The notes: generated from the letters alone by a model not told the origin. A DNA stretch of 24,869 nucleotides from Betaproteobacteria bacterium (GCA_009921765.1 RFXC01000037.1:1-24869), one strand, 5' to 3'; positions 1-8,340 are shown, counted from the stretch's first letter. Made by a program: numbers and translations.

Positions 1-158
1 CCATTCCGGACCAGCAGGTCTTTGCGATCGATCCCGCACCCGGCGACTCGCATCAGGATGTCGTGAGGGCCAGGCTCTGGGATGGGAAGCTGGGTAAGCT
101 CGAGTACCTCCGGGCCACCGAAACGCGTCATTTGAACGGCTTGCATCAAGCGACTCAT
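1..158 (-). CDS. MDR-superfamily zinc-type alcohol dehydrogenase / quinone oxidoreductase, N-terminal fragment
   Basis: Only the first 52 codons are inside the window; the gene runs off the left edge. The visible N terminus has the GroES-like beginning of medium-chain dehydrogenases: [12 protein letters not shown], then [21 protein letters not shown], where other members read 'GVC.TDL'. This family reduces quinones/enones or oxidises alcohols with NAD(P)H, but the substrate cannot be told from this fragment. The ATG at 158 is used; an in-frame ATG at 146 ([11 protein letters not shown]) fits the family's usual start better, and neither has a clear Shine-Dalgarno sequence. It is transcribed divergently from the ABC operon at 494. 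Confidence 0.75.
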   Translation of the reverse strand, partial: MSRLMQAVQMTRFGGPEVLELTQLPIPEPGPHDILMRVAGCGIDRKDLLVRN

Positions 159-493
159 GGGCTGGGCTCGCTGCTGTATATGAGGGAAGTGGTGACGGGG
201 CCCGCTCCGATATATTGAATATTTCGGGCGCTTTGAACTTGACGCTCGCCACATTCGCCCCGTAATTGACGAACGGCTTCGAGGTTGAGGTTCCATCCCT
301 GCATATAGCTTTCCGAGAGATGGCCTCCGCTTGTGTTGAGAGGAAGCGTTCCGCCCAACTTAAGGCAGCCCGACTCCACGAATGGTCCGCTCTCGCCGAC
401 TTTGCAAAATCCGAAACCCTCAAAACCTATCTGGGCGTCTGATCCCGACATTCCCGTTTCTTTCTTCACTCATTCATACCAAGGAGACAACTC
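159..493. other. Divergent intergenic region, no supported gene
   Basis: This 335-base gap separates the MDR gene (-) from the ABC transporter operon (+). It is visibly less GC-rich than its surroundings. It holds the palindrome at 207-227 and the ribosome site AAGGAG at 481-486 for the gene at 494. A 40-codon open frame (320-442, +) reads like protein but has weak GC bias at third positions and is not called as a gene. I see no convincing sigma-70 promoter pair. Confidence 0.6.
207..227. promoter_or_regulatory. 21-bp near-perfect palindrome, candidate operator
   Basis: The sequence CCGATATATT-G-AATATTTCGG is a dyad of ten base pairs around a central G, with a single mismatched pair (T211/T223). 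It sits between two divergent genes, 49 bases from the MDR start and about 270 from the ABC start. Such symmetry in an AT-rich intergenic site is typical of a dimeric repressor or LysR-type binding site. The regulator is unknown and none is encoded next to it in the window. Confidence 0.45.
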
Positions 494-1711
494 ATGACCA
501 TTCGACAGATTCTGCGCAGCTCGGTCGTTGCAGCCGCAGTGGCGCTTGCATGGCCAGGCGCCCAGGCACAGATTTCCGATGGTGTGATCAAGATCGGCGT
601 GCTGTCCGACATGTCCAGCCTCTATACCGACATCGCGGGACGGGGCTCCGAACTTGCTGCGCGGATGGCGGTGGAAGATTTCGGCGCAGCCGCCAAGGGC
701 ATGAAGGTCGAGATCGTCTCGGCTGACCACCAGAACAAGCCCGACGTGGGCTCCCAGATCGCCAACCAGTGGTATGACGTCGACAAGGTCGATGTCATCG
801 TTGATGTGCCCACCTCGTCGGTGGCGCTCGCGGTCAACGAAGTCACCCGCAAGAAGGCCAAGGCGTTCCTGGTCTCGGGCGCGGCGTCCTCCGACCTCAC
901 CGGCAAGGCCTGCTCGCCCAACACGATTCACTGGGCCTACGACACCTGGATGCTCGCCAACGGCACGGGTAATGCCATCGTCAAGACCGGCGGCGACAGC
1001 TGGTTCTTCCTCACTGCCGACTATGCCTTCGGCCATGCGCTCGAGCGCGATACCGAGGCAGTGGTTCAGAAAAACGGCGGCAAGGTGCTGGGCAAGGTGC
1101 GGCACCCACTCAACACCCAGGACTTCTCCTCGTTCCTGCTGCAGGCACAGGCCTCGAAAGCCAAGATCGTGGGGCTTGCCAACGCGGGCGGCGACACCAC
1201 CAACTCGATCAAGCAGGCGGCCGAGTTCGGTATCGTCAAGCGTGGTCAGAACCTGGCCGGGTTGCTGGTGTTCATTTCCGACGTCCATTCGCTCGGTCTT
1301 CAGACCGCGCAGGGCCTGATCTTCACTGAAACCTTCTACTGGGACATGAACGACCAGACCCGCGCTTTCGCCAAGCGCTTCGCACCCGCCAACCGCGGCA
1401 TTCATCCCACCATGGTGCATGCGGGGGTCTACTCGGCGGTGCTGCATTACCTGAAGGCGATCGAATCGGCCAAGACCGACGACGGCACCAAGGTGATCGC
1501 CGAAATGAAGCGCCTGCCCACTGATGACCCGCTGTTTGGCAAAGGCTCGGTCCGTGCTGACGGCCGCAAGATCCATCCGGCCTACCTGGTCGAGGTGAAG
1601 AAGCCTTCGGAGTCGAAAGGTCCGTGGGATTACCACAAGGTTCGCGCCACCATCCCGGCCGAGGAGGCCTTCCGCCCCATGGATCAGGGCGGTTGTTCGC
1701 TCGTCAAGTAA
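494..1711 (+). CDS. ABC transporter substrate-binding protein, branched-chain amino acid type (PBP1 fold)
   Basis: A 405-residue periplasmic receptor that would capture a small, probably amino-acid-like or carboxylic ligand and deliver it to the LivH/LivM permeases encoded next. A signal peptide covers about residues 1-26 (n-region MTIRQILR, Ala-rich core, cleavage after AQAQ). The mature protein begins with the family's characteristic 'IKIGVLSDMSSLYTDIAG', and 'LTADYAFGHALERD' and 'NAGGDTTNSIKQAAEFGI' match the second-lobe signatures of periplasmic type-1 binding proteins. Length is normal for the family. The start is fixed by AAGGAG at 481-486, seven bases upstream. It is first in an operon with two permeases and an FAD enzyme. 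The ligand cannot be read from sequence. Confidence 0.93.
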   Translation: MTIRQILRSSVVAAAVALAWPGAQAQISDGVIKIGVLSDMSSLYTDIAGRGSELAARMAVEDFGAAAKGMKVEIVSADHQNKPDVGSQIANQWYDVDKVDVIVDVPTSSVALAVNEVTRKKAKAFLVSGAASSDLTGKACSPNTIHWAYDTWMLANGTGNAIVKTGGDSWFFLTADYAFGHALERDTEAVVQKNGGKVLGKVRHPLNTQDFSSFLLQAQASKAKIVGLANAGGDTTNSIKQAAEFGIVKRGQNLAGLLVFISDVHSLGLQTAQGLIFTETFYWDMNDQTRAFAKRFAPANRGIHPTMVHAGVYSAVLHYLKAIESAKTDDGTKVIAEMKRLPTDDPLFGKGSVRADGRKIHPAYLVEVKKPSESKGPWDYHKVRATIPAEEAFRPMDQGGCSLVK

Positions 1712-1759
1712 GGTCGATTCGTTCAGCCCGCAGATCACCGACCGCAGACAGATCGCACC

Positions 1760-2644
1760 ATGGAAATCTTCGGAATTCCGATCCAGGCCCTGTTCGGCCA
1801 ACTCCTGATCGGGCTCATCAACGGCTCGTTCTACGCGTTGCTGTCCCTGGGTCTCGCGGTGATCTTCGGGCTGCTCAACATCATCAACTTCACGCATGGC
1901 GCCCAGTACATGCTGGGTGCGTTCTGCTCCTATCTGCTCTTGAACAAGCTTGGTATCGGCTATTGGTGGTCGCTGCTGCTCACCCCCCTCATCGTCGGGG
2001 CGAGCGGCATGCTGATCGAGCGGCTGATGCTCGCGCGCCTCTACAAGCTTGACCACCTTTACGGGCTGCTTCTCACCTTCGGGCTCGCCCTCATCATCCA
2101 GGGGCTGTTCCGCAACGAGTTCGGCTCATCGGGCCAGCCCTATCGCGTACCCGCCGAACTCACCGGCGGCCAGAACCTGGGCTTCATGTTCCTGCCCAAC
2201 TACCGCGGCTGGGTGGTGGCCACCTCGCTGGTGGTGTGCCTGCTCACCTGGTTTGTCATCGAACGCACCAAGCTCGGCGCGTATCTGCGCGCAGCCACCG
2301 AAAACCCGCAACTGGTGCAAGCCTTTGGCATCAATGTGCCGCGCATGATCACGCTCACCTATGGCTTCGGTGTGGCGCTCGCAGCGTTCGCTGGTGTCAT
2401 GGCCGCGCCGATCTACCAGGTCAATCCGCTGATGGGCGCAGATCTCATCATCGTGGTGTTCGCGGTGGTGGTAATTGGCGGCATGGGCTCCATCATGGGC
2501 GCGATCGTCACCGGTTTCGGGCTCGGCATCATCGAGGGACTCACCAAGGTGTTTTACCCCGAGGCGTCGAACACGGTGATCTTCATCATCATGGCCATCG
2601 TGCTGCTGGTGAAGCCCGCTGGCCTGTTTGGCACCCAGAAGTAG
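1760..2644 (+). CDS. livH: Branched-chain amino acid-type ABC permease LivH
   Basis: An integral inner-membrane permease of 294 residues that forms half of the transport channel. It is almost entirely hydrophobic with about eight membrane segments, and begins with the LivH hallmark 'LINGSFYALLSLGLAVIFGLLNIINFTHG'-like stretch (residues ~17-46). The cytoplasmic coupling region 'ERTKLGAYLRAATENPQLVQAFGIN' (~168-192) is the loop that docks the ATPase. Length matches LivH. It lies 48 bases after the binding-protein gene and 13 bases before livM. Confidence 0.93.
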   Translation: MEIFGIPIQALFGQLLIGLINGSFYALLSLGLAVIFGLLNIINFTHGAQYMLGAFCSYLLLNKLGIGYWWSLLLTPLIVGASGMLIERLMLARLYKLDHLYGLLLTFGLALIIQGLFRNEFGSSGQPYRVPAELTGGQNLGFMFLPNYRGWVVATSLVVCLLTWFVIERTKLGAYLRAATENPQLVQAFGINVPRMITLTYGFGVALAAFAGVMAAPIYQVNPLMGADLIIVVFAVVVIGGMGSIMGAIVTGFGLGIIEGLTKVFYPEASNTVIFIIMAIVLLVKPAGLFGTQK

Positions 2645-2657
2645 CAGGTTCAAGCCG

Positions 2658-3617
2658 ATGAGCACCCCACTTTCGACCACCGCCGCTGCAGACGGCAGCC
2701 GCGCACAGCAGATCGCCTTCCTCGTGATGGTGGTGGTGCTGCTTGTCGCACCGATCTGGGTCTATCCGATCTTCATGATGAAGGTCATGTGCTTTGCACT
2801 CTTTGCCTGCGCATTCAATCTTCTGATCGGCTTTGGCGGTCTGCTTTCATTTGGCCACGCCATGTTTCTGGGGTCGGCGGGCTATGTCTCGGCATGGTGC
2901 GCCAAGTCGCTCGGGCTCACACCGGAACTCGCTATCCTTGCCGGCACGCTGGCAGCCACGCTGGTGGCCATCGTGTCGGGGATGCTCGCCATCCGCCGGC
3001 AGGGCATCTACTTCGCCATGATCACGCTGGCGCTGGCACAAATGATTTTCTTCTTTTGCCTGCAGGCGCCCTTTACCGGCGGCGAAGACGGCATCCAGGC
3101 AGTGCCCCGCGGCAAGCTCTTCGGACTGTTCGATCTCACCAACAACTTCGCCATGTACGCGCTGGTGTTCGTCATCTTTGTGGGCGGCTTTCTGCTCATC
3201 TGGCGAATCATCCACTCGCCCTTCGGACAGGTGCTGAAGGCCGTTCGCGAGAACGAGGCGCGCGCGATTTCACTTGGCTACGACACCGACCGCTACAAGC
3301 TCTTCGCTTTCATTCTGTCGGGCGCGCTGTCGGGGCTCGCCGGTGCCACCAAGGCACTGGTGTTCCAACTTGCCTCGCTCACCGATGTGCACTGGTCGAT
3401 GTCGGGCGAGGTGGTGCTGATGACGCTGCTGGGCGGGCTGGGCACGCTGTTCGGACCTGTGGTGGGCGCTGCGATCATCGTGTCCATGCAGAACTACCTC
3501 GCCCAGTTCGGCGCCTGGGTCACCATCATTCAGGGCATCATCTTCGTGGTCTGCGTGCTCGCGTTCCGACGCGGCATTGTCGGCGAGATCGCGCATGCGA
3601 TCCGCAAGCCCCTCTGA
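2658..3617 (+). CDS. livM: Branched-chain amino acid-type ABC permease LivM
   Basis: The second channel-forming permease, 319 residues. After a short polar N terminus come repeated hydrophobic helices, including 'FNLLIGFGGLLSFGHAMF', the LivM signature. The ATPase-coupling loop 'SPFGQVLKAVRENEARAISLGYD' and the terminal 'GGLGTLFGPVVGA' helix are also typical. The ATG at 2658 (MSTPLSTT) is preferred over an upstream in-frame start at 2628 that would overlap livH. Its 3' end overlaps the start of the next gene by 23 bases. No LivG/LivF ATPase gene follows, which is unusual for this operon type. Confidence 0.92.
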   Translation: MSTPLSTTAAADGSRAQQIAFLVMVVVLLVAPIWVYPIFMMKVMCFALFACAFNLLIGFGGLLSFGHAMFLGSAGYVSAWCAKSLGLTPELAILAGTLAATLVAIVSGMLAIRRQGIYFAMITLALAQMIFFFCLQAPFTGGEDGIQAVPRGKLFGLFDLTNNFAMYALVFVIFVGGFLLIWRIIHSPFGQVLKAVRENEARAISLGYDTDRYKLFAFILSGALSGLAGATKALVFQLASLTDVHWSMSGEVVLMTLLGGLGTLFGPVVGAAIIVSMQNYLAQFGAWVTIIQGIIFVVCVLAFRRGIVGEIAHAIRKPL

Positions 3618-4824
3618 CGCGGCGCTCCCCGCGCACGTCAACATCCTGATCGCGGGCGCCGGCGTCATGGGCGCGGCAACCGCGTTCTGGCTGACTTCCC
3701 GCGATCCGTCGCTTCGCGTGCTGCTCGTTGAGCGCGAGCCGGGTTTTGCGCACGCATCCTCCAGCCTGTCGGCGAGCTCGATCCGTCAGCAGTTCACCAC
3801 CCCGGTCAACATCGCGCTGTCGGCATTCGGGATCGAGTTTCTGCGCAACGCCGATCGCGCACTCGCCCCCGAGGGTGCAGCCACCGGCACGCTTTCGCTG
3901 GGCCTGACCGAGCCCGGCTACCTGTATCTGGCGGCGCCCGAGCATGAACCGGTACTGCGTACCGCAAACGCGATTCAGCGCGCAGCAGGCGCCGATGTGG
4001 CGCTTTTATCGCCCGCCGAACTCGGGGAGTGCTTTCCATGGCTCTCCACCGAGGGCATCGCCCTGGGCTCGCTCGGACTCTCGGGCGAGGGCTGGTTCGA
4101 CGGACCGGCGCTCCATCAGGCGCTCCTCGCCCGGGCACGGGCGCAGGGCGCGCGTCTGATTGCCGATACCGTGTGCGGCATCAACCTGAGCGACCGCGCG
4201 AGGTCGGGAACGAAACGGGTCACCCGTGTGCAGCTTGCGAGCGGCGCACACATTCAGTGCGACCACTTCGTGAACGCTGCAGGCCCCTGGTCGCGGACGC
4301 TCGCCGCGCTGGCAGGGATCGCGCTCCCGGTGGCGGCCAGACGTCGTACAGTCTTTGTTCTGTCGTGTCCGACGCAATTGCCAGCCTGCCCGCTGCTGAT
4401 CGACCCATCAGGATTCTGGCTGCGCCCGGAGGGTCGGTATCTGATCACCGGCAGCCCCCCTATCGATGACACCGATGACCTGCCGCTTGAGCCCGATTGG
4501 CGCGAACTCGACGAGGCGAGGTGGGCGCAACTCGCCCAACGCATTCCCGCGCTCGAAGCGATGCGTATCGAACGCGCGTGGGCGGGCTACTATGAGATGA
4601 ACCTCTTCGACCACAACGCGGTGATCGGTCCGCATCCGGACATTGCCAATTTTTGGATGATCAGCGGTTTTTCCGGTCATGGCATGCAGCACGCGCCCGG
4701 CGCGGGCCTCGCGTTGAGCGAATGGCTTCTCGATGGTGTGCCATCAACCATCGACGTGCGTCCGCTTTCGTATGAGCGCATTGCGCGCGACGAGCGCCTG
4801 CCGGAACTCAACGTGATCGGCTGA
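3595..4824 (+). CDS. FAD-dependent oxidoreductase, DadA/glycine-oxidase-like (amine or amino-acid oxidase)
   Basis: A 409-residue flavoprotein of the D-amino-acid-oxidase superfamily, expected to oxidise a C-N bond of an amino acid or secondary amine to an imine. The N-terminal dinucleotide fold 'ILIAGAGVMGAATAFWL' gives the GxGxxG motif, followed by the acidic residue in 'LLVERE' that binds ribose. 'SASSIRQQF' matches the family's 'SGGIRQQF' segment next to FAD. The C-terminal 'ISGFSGHGMQHAPGAGLALSEWLL' is the conserved FAD/substrate lid. The ATG at 3595 is chosen over a TTG at 3577; either way it overlaps livM, suggesting translational coupling, so its substrate may be what the transporter brings in. 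It converges on the AmaB-like gene with only 10 bases between stops. Given that neighbour, a pipecolate- or lysine-related amine is a reasonable guess, but the protein is not obviously an AmaA orthologue. Confidence 0.85.
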   Translation: MRSASPSDAALPAHVNILIAGAGVMGAATAFWLTSRDPSLRVLLVEREPGFAHASSSLSASSIRQQFTTPVNIALSAFGIEFLRNADRALAPEGAATGTLSLGLTEPGYLYLAAPEHEPVLRTANAIQRAAGADVALLSPAELGECFPWLSTEGIALGSLGLSGEGWFDGPALHQALLARARAQGARLIADTVCGINLSDRARSGTKRVTRVQLASGAHIQCDHFVNAAGPWSRTLAALAGIALPVAARRRTVFVLSCPTQLPACPLLIDPSGFWLRPEGRYLITGSPPIDDTDDLPLEPDWRELDEARWAQLAQRIPALEAMRIERAWAGYYEMNLFDHNAVIGPHPDIANFWMISGFSGHGMQHAPGAGLALSEWLLDGVPSTIDVRPLSYERIARDERLPELNVIG

Positions 4825-4834
4825 GCGTGCGCAC

Positions 4835-6394
4835 TCATCCCGCGCCAATGTCGAAAACCACACCCTGTGCCAGCGGCAAGGTGCTGCCGAAGTTGATGGT
4901 GTTGGTGGTCCGCCGCATGTAGGCCTTCCAGGCGTCGGAGCCCGATTCGCGACCGCCCCCGGTTTGTTTGTCGCCGCCAAAGGCGCCACCAATTTCCGCG
5001 CCCGAGGTGCCCAGGTTCACATTGGCAATCCCGCAATCGGAGCCGCCTGCGCTCAGAAAGCGTTCGGCCTCCTGCAGGTCGCGGGTGAAGATCGACGACG
5101 ACAGGCCCTGGGGAACATCGTTATTCAAGGCAATCGCTTCATCGAATGTGTCGTAGTCGATGGCATAGAGGATGGGCGCAAAGGTCTCTTCGCGCACCAC
5201 GTCGGTCTGGGCAGGCATTCTGACGAGTGCGGGCTCGGCATACCAGGCTTGCGGGTAGCGATCGGCGAGGCGACGCTCACCCCCAGTCACCGTGGCCCCT
5301 TCGGCGCGAGCGCGCGCGAGCGCCGACTGCATCGACTCGAACGCCTGCCCGTCAACCAGCGGGCCCACCAGGGTGCCCGGATCGAACGGGCTACCGACCG
5401 GCAGGCTCCGCCGCGCGCGCTCCAACGCCTCGAGCAGGCGCTCGCGTACCGAGCGATGCACGATCAGCCGGCGGGTGGTGGTACAGCGTTGGCCCGCCGT
5501 GCCCCAGGCGCCGAACACCAGTCCGCGGAGCGCGAGGTCGAGATCGGCCGAGGGCGCCACAATCACCGCGTTGTTGCCGCCGAGTTCAAGCAGTGACCGG
5601 CCGAGCCGCGCCGCCACGCGGGGCGCCAGGTCCAATCCCATGCGGGTGCTGCCGGTTGCCGACACCAGCGCAATATCGCGATGCTCGGCGATTGCACGCC
5701 CCATCGTGGCGCGGCCCAGTCCGACCTGAACCAGGTCGGCCAACATGGCGCGCTCCTCCGCATCTGCACCCCGAGCCGTGGCATAGCGATCGATGGCCAT
5801 GCTGAAGATCTCGCGCACTGCCAGCGCGGTGAGCGGCGTTTTTTCGGAGGGCTTCCAGATGACCGGATTGCCACAGACGAGCGCAAGTGCAGCATTCCAG
5901 GACCACACCGCCACCGGAAAATTGAATGCGGTGATCACGCCGACCGGCCCGAGCGGCAGCCACTGCTCCATCATCCGGTGAGCAGGGCGCTCCGAGGCGA
6001 TGGTGAGTCCGTGCAGCTGGCGCGACAAGCCCACCGCAAAGTCGCAGATATCGATCATCTCCTGAACTTCGCCGGCCGCCTCGCTGGGAATCTTGCCAGC
6101 CTCGATACTTACCAGCGCAGCGAGCGCGGGCTTGTGTTCGCGAAGCGCCTCGCCCAATAGCCGGACCAGCTCACCGCGCTGCGGGGCGGGCACCCCAGCC
6201 CAGCGCGCGAACGCCGACCGCGCGCGCCGAGCGGCTTCATCAACCCAGCCGCTCACCTGAAGAGGCAGTTCGGCCACCAGCGCGCCATCAATCGGGCTTC
6301 GCACCGCGATGACCGTATCGCCCCGTGCAGGTGGCGAGAGCCTGACACCCAGTTCATTCAACAGCGCCGCCGCGCGGCTCGCAATCTCGCTCAT
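4835..6394 (-). CDS. amaB: ALDH7-family aldehyde dehydrogenase, alpha-aminoadipate semialdehyde dehydrogenase-like (AmaB)
   Basis: Predicted to oxidise 2-aminoadipate 6-semialdehyde to 2-aminoadipate with NAD(P)+, a late step of lysine/pipecolate degradation. The ALDH7 hallmarks are present: 'GEVQEMIDICDFAVGLSRQL' (~109-128), 'SERPAHRMMEQW' and 'GVITAFNFPVAVW' with Asn158, the general base Glu270 in 'LLELGGNN', and nucleophile Cys304 in 'GTAGQRCTTTRRL'. The C-terminal 'GSDAWKAYMRR' segment is also typical of this family. Length 519 is normal. The start is supported by GGAGAT just upstream. It is last in a minus-strand run, 74 bases after the OCD-family gene. The symbol is by family; other semialdehydes are possible. 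Confidence 0.88.
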   Translation of the reverse strand: MSEIASRAAALLNELGVRLSPPARGDTVIAVRSPIDGALVAELPLQVSGWVDEAARRARSAFARWAGVPAPQRGELVRLLGEALREHKPALAALVSIEAGKIPSEAAGEVQEMIDICDFAVGLSRQLHGLTIASERPAHRMMEQWLPLGPVGVITAFNFPVAVWSWNAALALVCGNPVIWKPSEKTPLTALAVREIFSMAIDRYATARGADAEERAMLADLVQVGLGRATMGRAIAEHRDIALVSATGSTRMGLDLAPRVAARLGRSLLELGGNNAVIVAPSADLDLALRGLVFGAWGTAGQRCTTTRRLIVHRSVRERLLEALERARRSLPVGSPFDPGTLVGPLVDGQAFESMQSALARARAEGATVTGGERRLADRYPQAWYAEPALVRMPAQTDVVREETFAPILYAIDYDTFDEAIALNNDVPQGLSSSIFTRDLQEAERFLSAGGSDCGIANVNLGTSGAEIGGAFGGDKQTGGGRESGSDAWKAYMRRTTNTINFGSTLPLAQGVVFDIGAG

Positions 6395-6468
6395 GAGTAT
6401 CTCCGTTCATTCAGGCCAGGCAGTGCGCGAGGCGGGGGCACGAGGCGCGCCGTGCGCGCGCTCACCGC

Positions 6469-7404
6469 CTAGCGCGTCTCGCGCAGCGCCGCCTCGTAGA
6501 CCAGGCGGGCCGCCACCGCGTCCTCGATCGCGAGCCCCAGCGATTTGAAAATGACCGGCCGACCTGCTGGCGGACGCTCCTTGCGCCCGAGCAGAATTTC
6601 GCCCAGCTCTGCGTAAATGGGGGCGCCCGACAGGATCACATCGCCCGACTCTTTCTCGGCCGCTTCACGCTGATCGGCGATCACCGGATGCTGCATCGCA
6701 TCGTCATCGAGTTCACGCCAGGTGGGGCGGGGGGCGCCCACCGCCGCGACAAAGGCATCGGGTTCGAGCCAGCGGCCCGCCAAAATCGGCTCGGCTGCAT
6801 GGCTCACGGTGCACACGATGGCCGCGCCGCGCACCGCCTGTTCAGCGCTGTCGCAGGCAACCCCGTCAATTTCCTGCGCACAGCGCGCAACATTGTCGGG
6901 ATTGCGGCTCCAGACCCGCAGCTCTCTCAGCGGACGTACGCGCCGCAGCAGTCGCGCGTGGCTGCGCGCGAGCACTCCGCTGCCAAGCAGTGCCACCACG
7001 CCCGCGTCGGGCCGGGCGAGCGCATCGACCGCCACTGCGGTTGCCGCCGCGGTTCGAAGTGCGGTCAGCATGTTGGCCTCGATCACAGCCAGCACCTCGC
7101 CAGTGTCTGGCGCCATCAGCAGCACGGTGGCCATGAGCGTGGGGCGGCCGCGTGCCGCATTGTCGGGCACCAGGGTGATCAGCTTGGTAGCCAGGGCGTC
7201 GCCGATCTGCGCTGGCTTCATGAAGAGGAGACCGGGCGGCTGCGCAGGATCAAAACGTGTTGAAGGGCCGAAGGGCATGACGCCACGAAGCGGCTGGATC
7301 GCCTGCCCTGCGGTCAGCGCCTTGAGCGCCTCGGCGATTCCCCGAATCAGGGCATCGGGATCGAGCAGACGCTCTACATCCCCCTCGGAGATGAGGCGTG
7401 CCAT
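6469..7404 (-). CDS. Ornithine cyclodeaminase / mu-crystallin family protein, probable ketimine reductase
   Basis: A 311-residue NAD(P)-dependent enzyme of the OCD/CRYM family. The Rossmann motif 'VVALLGSGVLARSHARLLRRVRP' (~136-158) and preceding 'ANMLTALRTAAATAVAVDALARP' are diagnostic, as is the C-terminal 'VIFKSLGLAIEDAVAARLVYE'. Lys residues in 'FMKPAQIGDALATKLITLVP' match the substrate-carboxylate site. At the position where true ornithine and lysine cyclodeaminases carry 'GGDxPGKTEL' with a catalytic Asp, this protein reads 'GAPRPTWREL', so it is more likely a reductase of cyclic imines such as delta-1-piperideine-2-carboxylate. The stop of the upstream EamA gene lies 1 base before its start; it precedes the AmaB-like gene. 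Together these fit a lysine-to-pipecolate-to-aminoadipate route. Confidence 0.85.
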   Translation of the reverse strand: MARLISEGDVERLLDPDALIRGIAEALKALTAGQAIQPLRGVMPFGPSTRFDPAQPPGLLFMKPAQIGDALATKLITLVPDNAARGRPTLMATVLLMAPDTGEVLAVIEANMLTALRTAAATAVAVDALARPDAGVVALLGSGVLARSHARLLRRVRPLRELRVWSRNPDNVARCAQEIDGVACDSAEQAVRGAAIVCTVSHAAEPILAGRWLEPDAFVAAVGAPRPTWRELDDDAMQHPVIADQREAAEKESGDVILSGAPIYAELGEILLGRKERPPAGRPVIFKSLGLAIEDAVAARLVYEAALRETR

Positions 7405-7405
7405 C

Positions 7406-8340
7406 TCAGCCTGCCTGCGTCGGCTGCGCTGGGGGCGGCTGCGCCGGACGTCCCACGCCCACCACGATACCGAGCGTCACACAGACAAGACCCGCGCCCA
7501 GCATCCAGGTGAAGGGTTCATCGAGCCACAGCACTGCCGAGCCCGCAGTGATGGCGGGCACCACCGCGGTGAGCATGGGGGCCCTGACCGGACCGAATAC
7601 CTGCACCATTTTCATGAAACCAATTCCGGAAATGATTGCAGCAAAAATACCCTGAAGCAGTGCCTGCAGGCCGATCTCGGACCACGCCGCCTGCGCGAGC
7701 CCCGAGCGCACCAAACCCGCCCCGGCGAGCGCGAGATACGGCAAACCAAAGACCGCAGCGGCAAACACCGCGACAGCAATGGTGGCTTCAACCGGACCGA
7801 CCTTCCACCGCCTGCTGAGCGTGGTGAAGATCGCCCAGACGAAGGGTGTGAACAGGTAGAGCACATCGCCGATCCAGACCTTACCGCCCGCGAGCGTCGA
7901 TGTCATCGCCAACCCTCCCACCATCAGGGCACCGATGATGATGAGCCCGAGGCTCAGCAGCCGCCGCGAGTCGGCCCGCTCGCCATTGATGAGCCAGGCG
8001 AAGAGCGCAGCCCAGAGCGGCAGCAACTGTGCGAAGCGGGCGCAAGTGAAAACCCGTGATAGGCGAGGAGCCCGAAGATCACGCCGCCGGTCATGCCCAG
8101 CGCAGCCGTCTGGCCTGCCGGCACCGGGGACAGCCCCAGCCAGCCACCGCCGCGTCTGCGCACCAGCCACCAGCCCCAGGGCGCAAGCACCAGCGCCGAG
8201 ACCGTGAACCGGATCGCGATGACATCCATCGGCAGGAGCGTTCGCGCGGCAAGCGCCCGCGAGCCCACGATAAACAGCGTCCAGGTGGCCACGGTCACCA
8301 GCGTGGCGGCAACGCCCAGCAGAAAATCAGCGCGGCGCAC
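7406..8340 (-). pseudogene. EamA/DMT-family transporter interrupted by a frameshift
   Basis: Two overlapping frames together make one normal-length (about 310 residues) drug/metabolite transporter with ten hydrophobic segments. The first frame (GTG at 8340) gives 'FLLGVAATLVTVATWTLF' to 'LLAYHGFSLAPASH', then loses membrane character. The second frame takes over at 'QLLPLWAALFAWLING' and continues to the stop at 7406. The switch is at about 8029; adding two bases (or removing one) there restores the usual 'APA.HA..LLP' of the family. This is either a real inactivating mutation or a sequence error. The gene sits between the aldo/keto reductase and the OCD-family gene in the same direction, so it would export or import a compound of that pathway. 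The GTG start has no clear ribosome site. Confidence 0.8.

Noticed and set aside
155..469. 104-codon open frame on the minus strand in the first intergenic region
   Set aside because: It overlaps the MDR start, has no ribosome site, is rich in Gly/Ser, and runs through the palindrome; no family resemblance.
470..2056. 528-codon open frame on the minus strand
   Set aside because: It lies opposite the ABC binding protein and livH. Its product is rich in His, Arg, Asp and Gly with no family pattern, as expected from the complement of GC-biased genes.
6722..8059. 445-codon open frame on the plus strand
   Set aside because: It is antisense to the OCD-family and EamA genes, with Ser/Arg/Ala-rich composition and no recognisable domain.
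7406..8340. Programmed frameshifting in the EamA gene
   Set aside because: No slippery heptamer or evident downstream stimulatory structure at the junction near 8029, and the family does not use recoding.
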